Source: Candidatus Humimonas hydrogenitrophica (lineage in GTDB: Bacteria > Gemmatimonadota > Gemmatimonadetes > Palauibacterales > Palauibacteraceae). Taken from it: a stretch of 64,000 bases of DNA. Position 1 is the first letter of the stretch; every line of letters starts with the position of its first letter. Below are positions 62,199 to 64,000 of the stretch, one piece after another. The stretch is from positions 1 through 64,000 of the forward strand of contig CANPVD010000104.1 in NCBI GenBank assembly GCA_947581615.1, in the 5' to 3' direction. The notes under the pieces were generated by a model, which searched no databases, was not told the origin of the DNA, and worked only from the letters and a program-made list of their open reading frames with translations. Both the position numbers and the translations under genes were made by a program.

Positions 62199-63479
62199 TC
62201 ACTCCCGTTCGTCCAGGAGGGGGGCGAGCGGCATCTCCTCCTCGCCCCCCGTCTCCATGCTCCTCGCGACCACCACGCCGCGGGCCACTTCGTCGGGTCC
62301 GAGCACCAGGGCTCGCGAGGCTCCCGCCTGATCGGCCGCCTTGAACTGCCGTCCCACGCTGCGACCCCTGTAGTCGAATCCCACCCTCCGTCCCCGGGAG
62401 CGCAGCGCCCGGACCAGGCGCAGGGCCAGGTCCCGCTCCGCATCCGACACGAACACCACGAAGTCCTCGACCGCCGGGGCCACCTCGGGGACGAGCTCCC
62501 TCTCCTTGAGGAGTTCGCCCAGCACGACATCGCCCATGCCGAAGCCGAGCGCGGGCGAATCCGTGCCGCCCAGGGCGGCCAGCAGGTCGTCGTAGCGTCC
62601 GCCGCCGCAGATGGCGCGTAGCTCGCCACGCCGATCCCACAGCTCGAACACCAGGCCGGTGTAGTAGGCCAGACCACGCACGAGGCCGGCGTCGAATTCC
62701 GCGAACCCGCCCAGGCCGAAGGCGTCCAGGTGCCCGAAGAAGCGCTCCAGCCGGCCCGCGGCCTCGAGGACGTCGCTGGCCTCGCCGTAAGCCTCGACCA
62801 CCTCGCGCAGCGACAGCTCGCCGAGGGCCAGGATGCGACGGGCGCCCTCCCCGTCCGCTCCGGCGGCCACCAGCGTCTCGCTCGTCTTCTCCTCGGGCTC
62901 CCGGTCGGCCTTGTCGAGCGCTTCGAAGGCGGCCAGCAGTCCCTCCTCGGGCACGCCGCACTGGATCAGAACGGCCCGTACGAGCCGCCGATCGGAGATC
63001 CGGGCCACGAAGTCGTCCGGGCCGAGCCCGAACGCCCGAAGCATGTCGATGGCCGCCGCCACCAGCTCCGCGTCCGCGATCACGTGCGCCTCACCCACGA
63101 TGTCGAGGTTGAGCTGGAAGTGCTCCCTCGTCCGCCCGCGCTGCGGGCGCTCGTAGCGAAACAGCTGCGGGATCGAGAACCACTTGATCGGCTTGGGGAG
63201 CGCCGCGGCCCGGGCCGAGACCATGCGGGCGAAAGTCGGGGTCATCTCGGGCCGGAGCGCGACCTCGCGGTCCCCCCGGTCCGTGAACGCGTACAGCTGA
63301 CCGACGATCTCCTGGCCCGATTTGCGTGTGTACAGCTCGAGAGGCTCCAGGGGGGGACCGTCGTACTCCACGAACCCGTACCGTTCCGCCACCTCCCGCC
63401 ACACGCGAAAGATGTGGCGCCGGAGGGCCATGTCCTCGGGAAAGAACTCCCGGAAGCCGGGCAAGCTGCTGATATCCAT
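62199..63479 (-). CDS. hisS: Histidyl-tRNA synthetase
   Basis: Class-II synthetase. 426 residues. RPEMTPTFARMV, motif 2 LFRYERPQRGRTREHFQLN, histidine-binding GLAYYTGLVFEL and ICGGGRYDDLL. ATG 63479 has no ribosome site and sits only a few bases after the predicted transcription start, so its message may be leaderless. It charges the tRNA sensed by the his attenuator. Confidence 0.96.
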   Translation of the reverse strand: MDISSLPGFREFFPEDMALRRHIFRVWREVAERYGFVEYDGPPLEPLELYTRKSGQEIVGQLYAFTDRGDREVALRPEMTPTFARMVSARAAALPKPIKWFSIPQLFRYERPQRGRTREHFQLNLDIVGEAHVIADAELVAAAIDMLRAFGLGPDDFVARISDRRLVRAVLIQCGVPEEGLLAAFEALDKADREPEEKTSETLVAAGADGEGARRILALGELSLREVVEAYGEASDVLEAAGRLERFFGHLDAFGLGGFAEFDAGLVRGLAYYTGLVFELWDRRGELRAICGGGRYDDLLAALGGTDSPALGFGMGDVVLGELLKERELVPEVAPAVEDFVVFVSDAERDLALRLVRALRSRGRRVGFDYRGRSVGRQFKAADQAGASRALVLGPDEVARGVVVARSMETGGEEEMPLAPLLDERE

Positions 63480-63488
63480 AGAAGGCCG

Positions 63489-63518
63489 AATGTAGGCGGC
63501 GGCGAGCGAGGGCGGCAA
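63489..63518 (-). promoter_or_regulatory. Candidate promoter of the hisS operon
   Basis: Minus strand TTGCCG (63518-63513), 18 bases, TACATT (63494-63489). The start point, near 63482, is only about three bases before the hisS ATG. Confidence 0.5.
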
Positions 63519-63520
63519 GC

Positions 63521-63552
63521 AAAAGCCGGCCGGAGGCTGCCTCCGGCCGGCT
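63521..63552 (-). terminator. Terminator after the bacilliredoxin gene
   Basis: Perfect 13-pair stem AGCCGGCCGGAGG (63524-63536 with 63540-63552), 3-base loop, followed on the minus strand by TTTTGCTT. Confidence 0.7.
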
Positions 63553-63592
63553 GGACCGCCCCCGAGCGGGGGTATCGGGGGGCGCGGCGACG

Positions 63593-64000
63593 TCAGGCCA
63601 CGGCGCCACACCATCGGTCGAAAGCATCCGTGAGGTCGGCCGCGATCGCCGCCGCCTCGCGTCCCTCGATCTGATGTCGTTCGAGCATGAACACCAGCTC
63701 GCCGTCCCTGAGGAGCGCGAGCGACGGCGACGACGGTCGGTAGCCGGTGAAGTACGACCGGGCCCGCTCGGTCGCCTCGAGGTCCATGCCCGCGAACACG
63801 GTGACCATACGGTCCGGACGGGCGTCGTGGCTCGAGGCCAGCGTCACCGCGGGCCTGGCGTTGCGGGCGGCGCACCCACACACCGAGTTCACGACCACGA
63901 GCACGGAGCCTTCTCCCGCGCCCAGCACGTCGTCCACCTCCTGGGGCGTGCGCAGCTCCTGCACGCCGATCTTCGTCAACTCCTCCCGCATCGGCTGCAC
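63593..64000 (-). CDS. BrxA/BrxB-type bacilliredoxin (5' end outside window)
   Basis: Thioredoxin-like protein that removes bacillithiol from proteins in Bacillus (YphP/YqiW). 135 residues are seen; the family has about 145, and the conserved start before PMREELT is missing, so it very likely begins beyond base 64000. Active site CGC at visible residues 41-43 (VNSVCGCAARNARPA); FTGYRPSSPSLALL and RHQIEGR are family motifs. Confidence 0.9.
   Translation of the reverse strand: MQPMREELTKIGVQELRTPQEVDDVLGAGEGSVLVVVNSVCGCAARNARPAVTLASSHDARPDRMVTVFAGMDLEATERARSYFTGYRPSSPSLALLRDGELVFMLERHQIEGREAAAIAADLTDAFDRWCGAVA

Overview
The window is a dense, GC-rich stretch of chromosome from a Gram-negative, respiring bacterium. 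An outer-membrane porin, an Mla-type phospholipid transporter, lipoproteins with lipobox cysteines and a caa3-type cytochrome c oxidase support this. Gene content and style (almost every coding third base G/C, long runs of genes joined by 4-base ATGA/GTGA overlaps, a soil-type repertoire) make me think of Gemmatimonadota, but this is inference and no rRNA gene is present to settle it. No tRNA, CRISPR array, insertion sequence or prophage was seen.

Layout. 1-7686 (-): rpsA (cut by the window edge), cmk, aroA, rnz, a 91-aa unknown, a FrnE/DsbA-like protein, a 161-aa unknown and a lone pyruvate-dehydrogenase-type E1 alpha gene. 7903-9762 (+): a flippase-like membrane protein and an isochorismatase-family hydrolase. 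9810-17790 (+): a complete histidine operon: a leader peptide with five His codons, a textbook terminator, then hisG, a fused hisD-hisC, a PHP-type histidinol phosphatase, hisB, hisH, hisA, hisF, hisIE and a 70-codon unknown. 17883-21972 (-): acetate module acs-satP-porin. 22586-27803 (-): three-subunit formate dehydrogenase whose catalytic subunit is read through an in-frame UGA as selenocysteine, with a SECIS-like hairpin directly behind it. 27987-32519 (-): CUT1-type ABC importer with a Tat-exported binding protein. 33074-37531: a small membrane protein and ctaCDEF. 37719-39278 (-): secreted S10 peptidase.

39442-47784 (-): valS, a lipoprotein, selA (selenocysteine synthase), gmhB, purN, purH. 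47971-50115 (-): trxA, rsmI and a single-pass envelope protein. 50344-51204 (+): methylmalonyl-CoA epimerase and three tiny coupled frames. 51182-54958 (-): a lipoprotein, clpB, hsp20. 55378-58379 (+): a lipoprotein with mlaE, mlaF and mlaD. 58398-63479 (-): hisS, proS (type 3), guaA and a NIF3-family gene. 63593-64000 (-): a bacilliredoxin cut by the window edge.

Working together: selA explains how the UGA in fdhA can be decoded. The formate dehydrogenase and the acetate module feed electrons and carbon into a respiratory chain ending in the caa3 oxidase. The his operon holds every enzyme of the pathway and appears to be controlled by translation-coupled attenuation.
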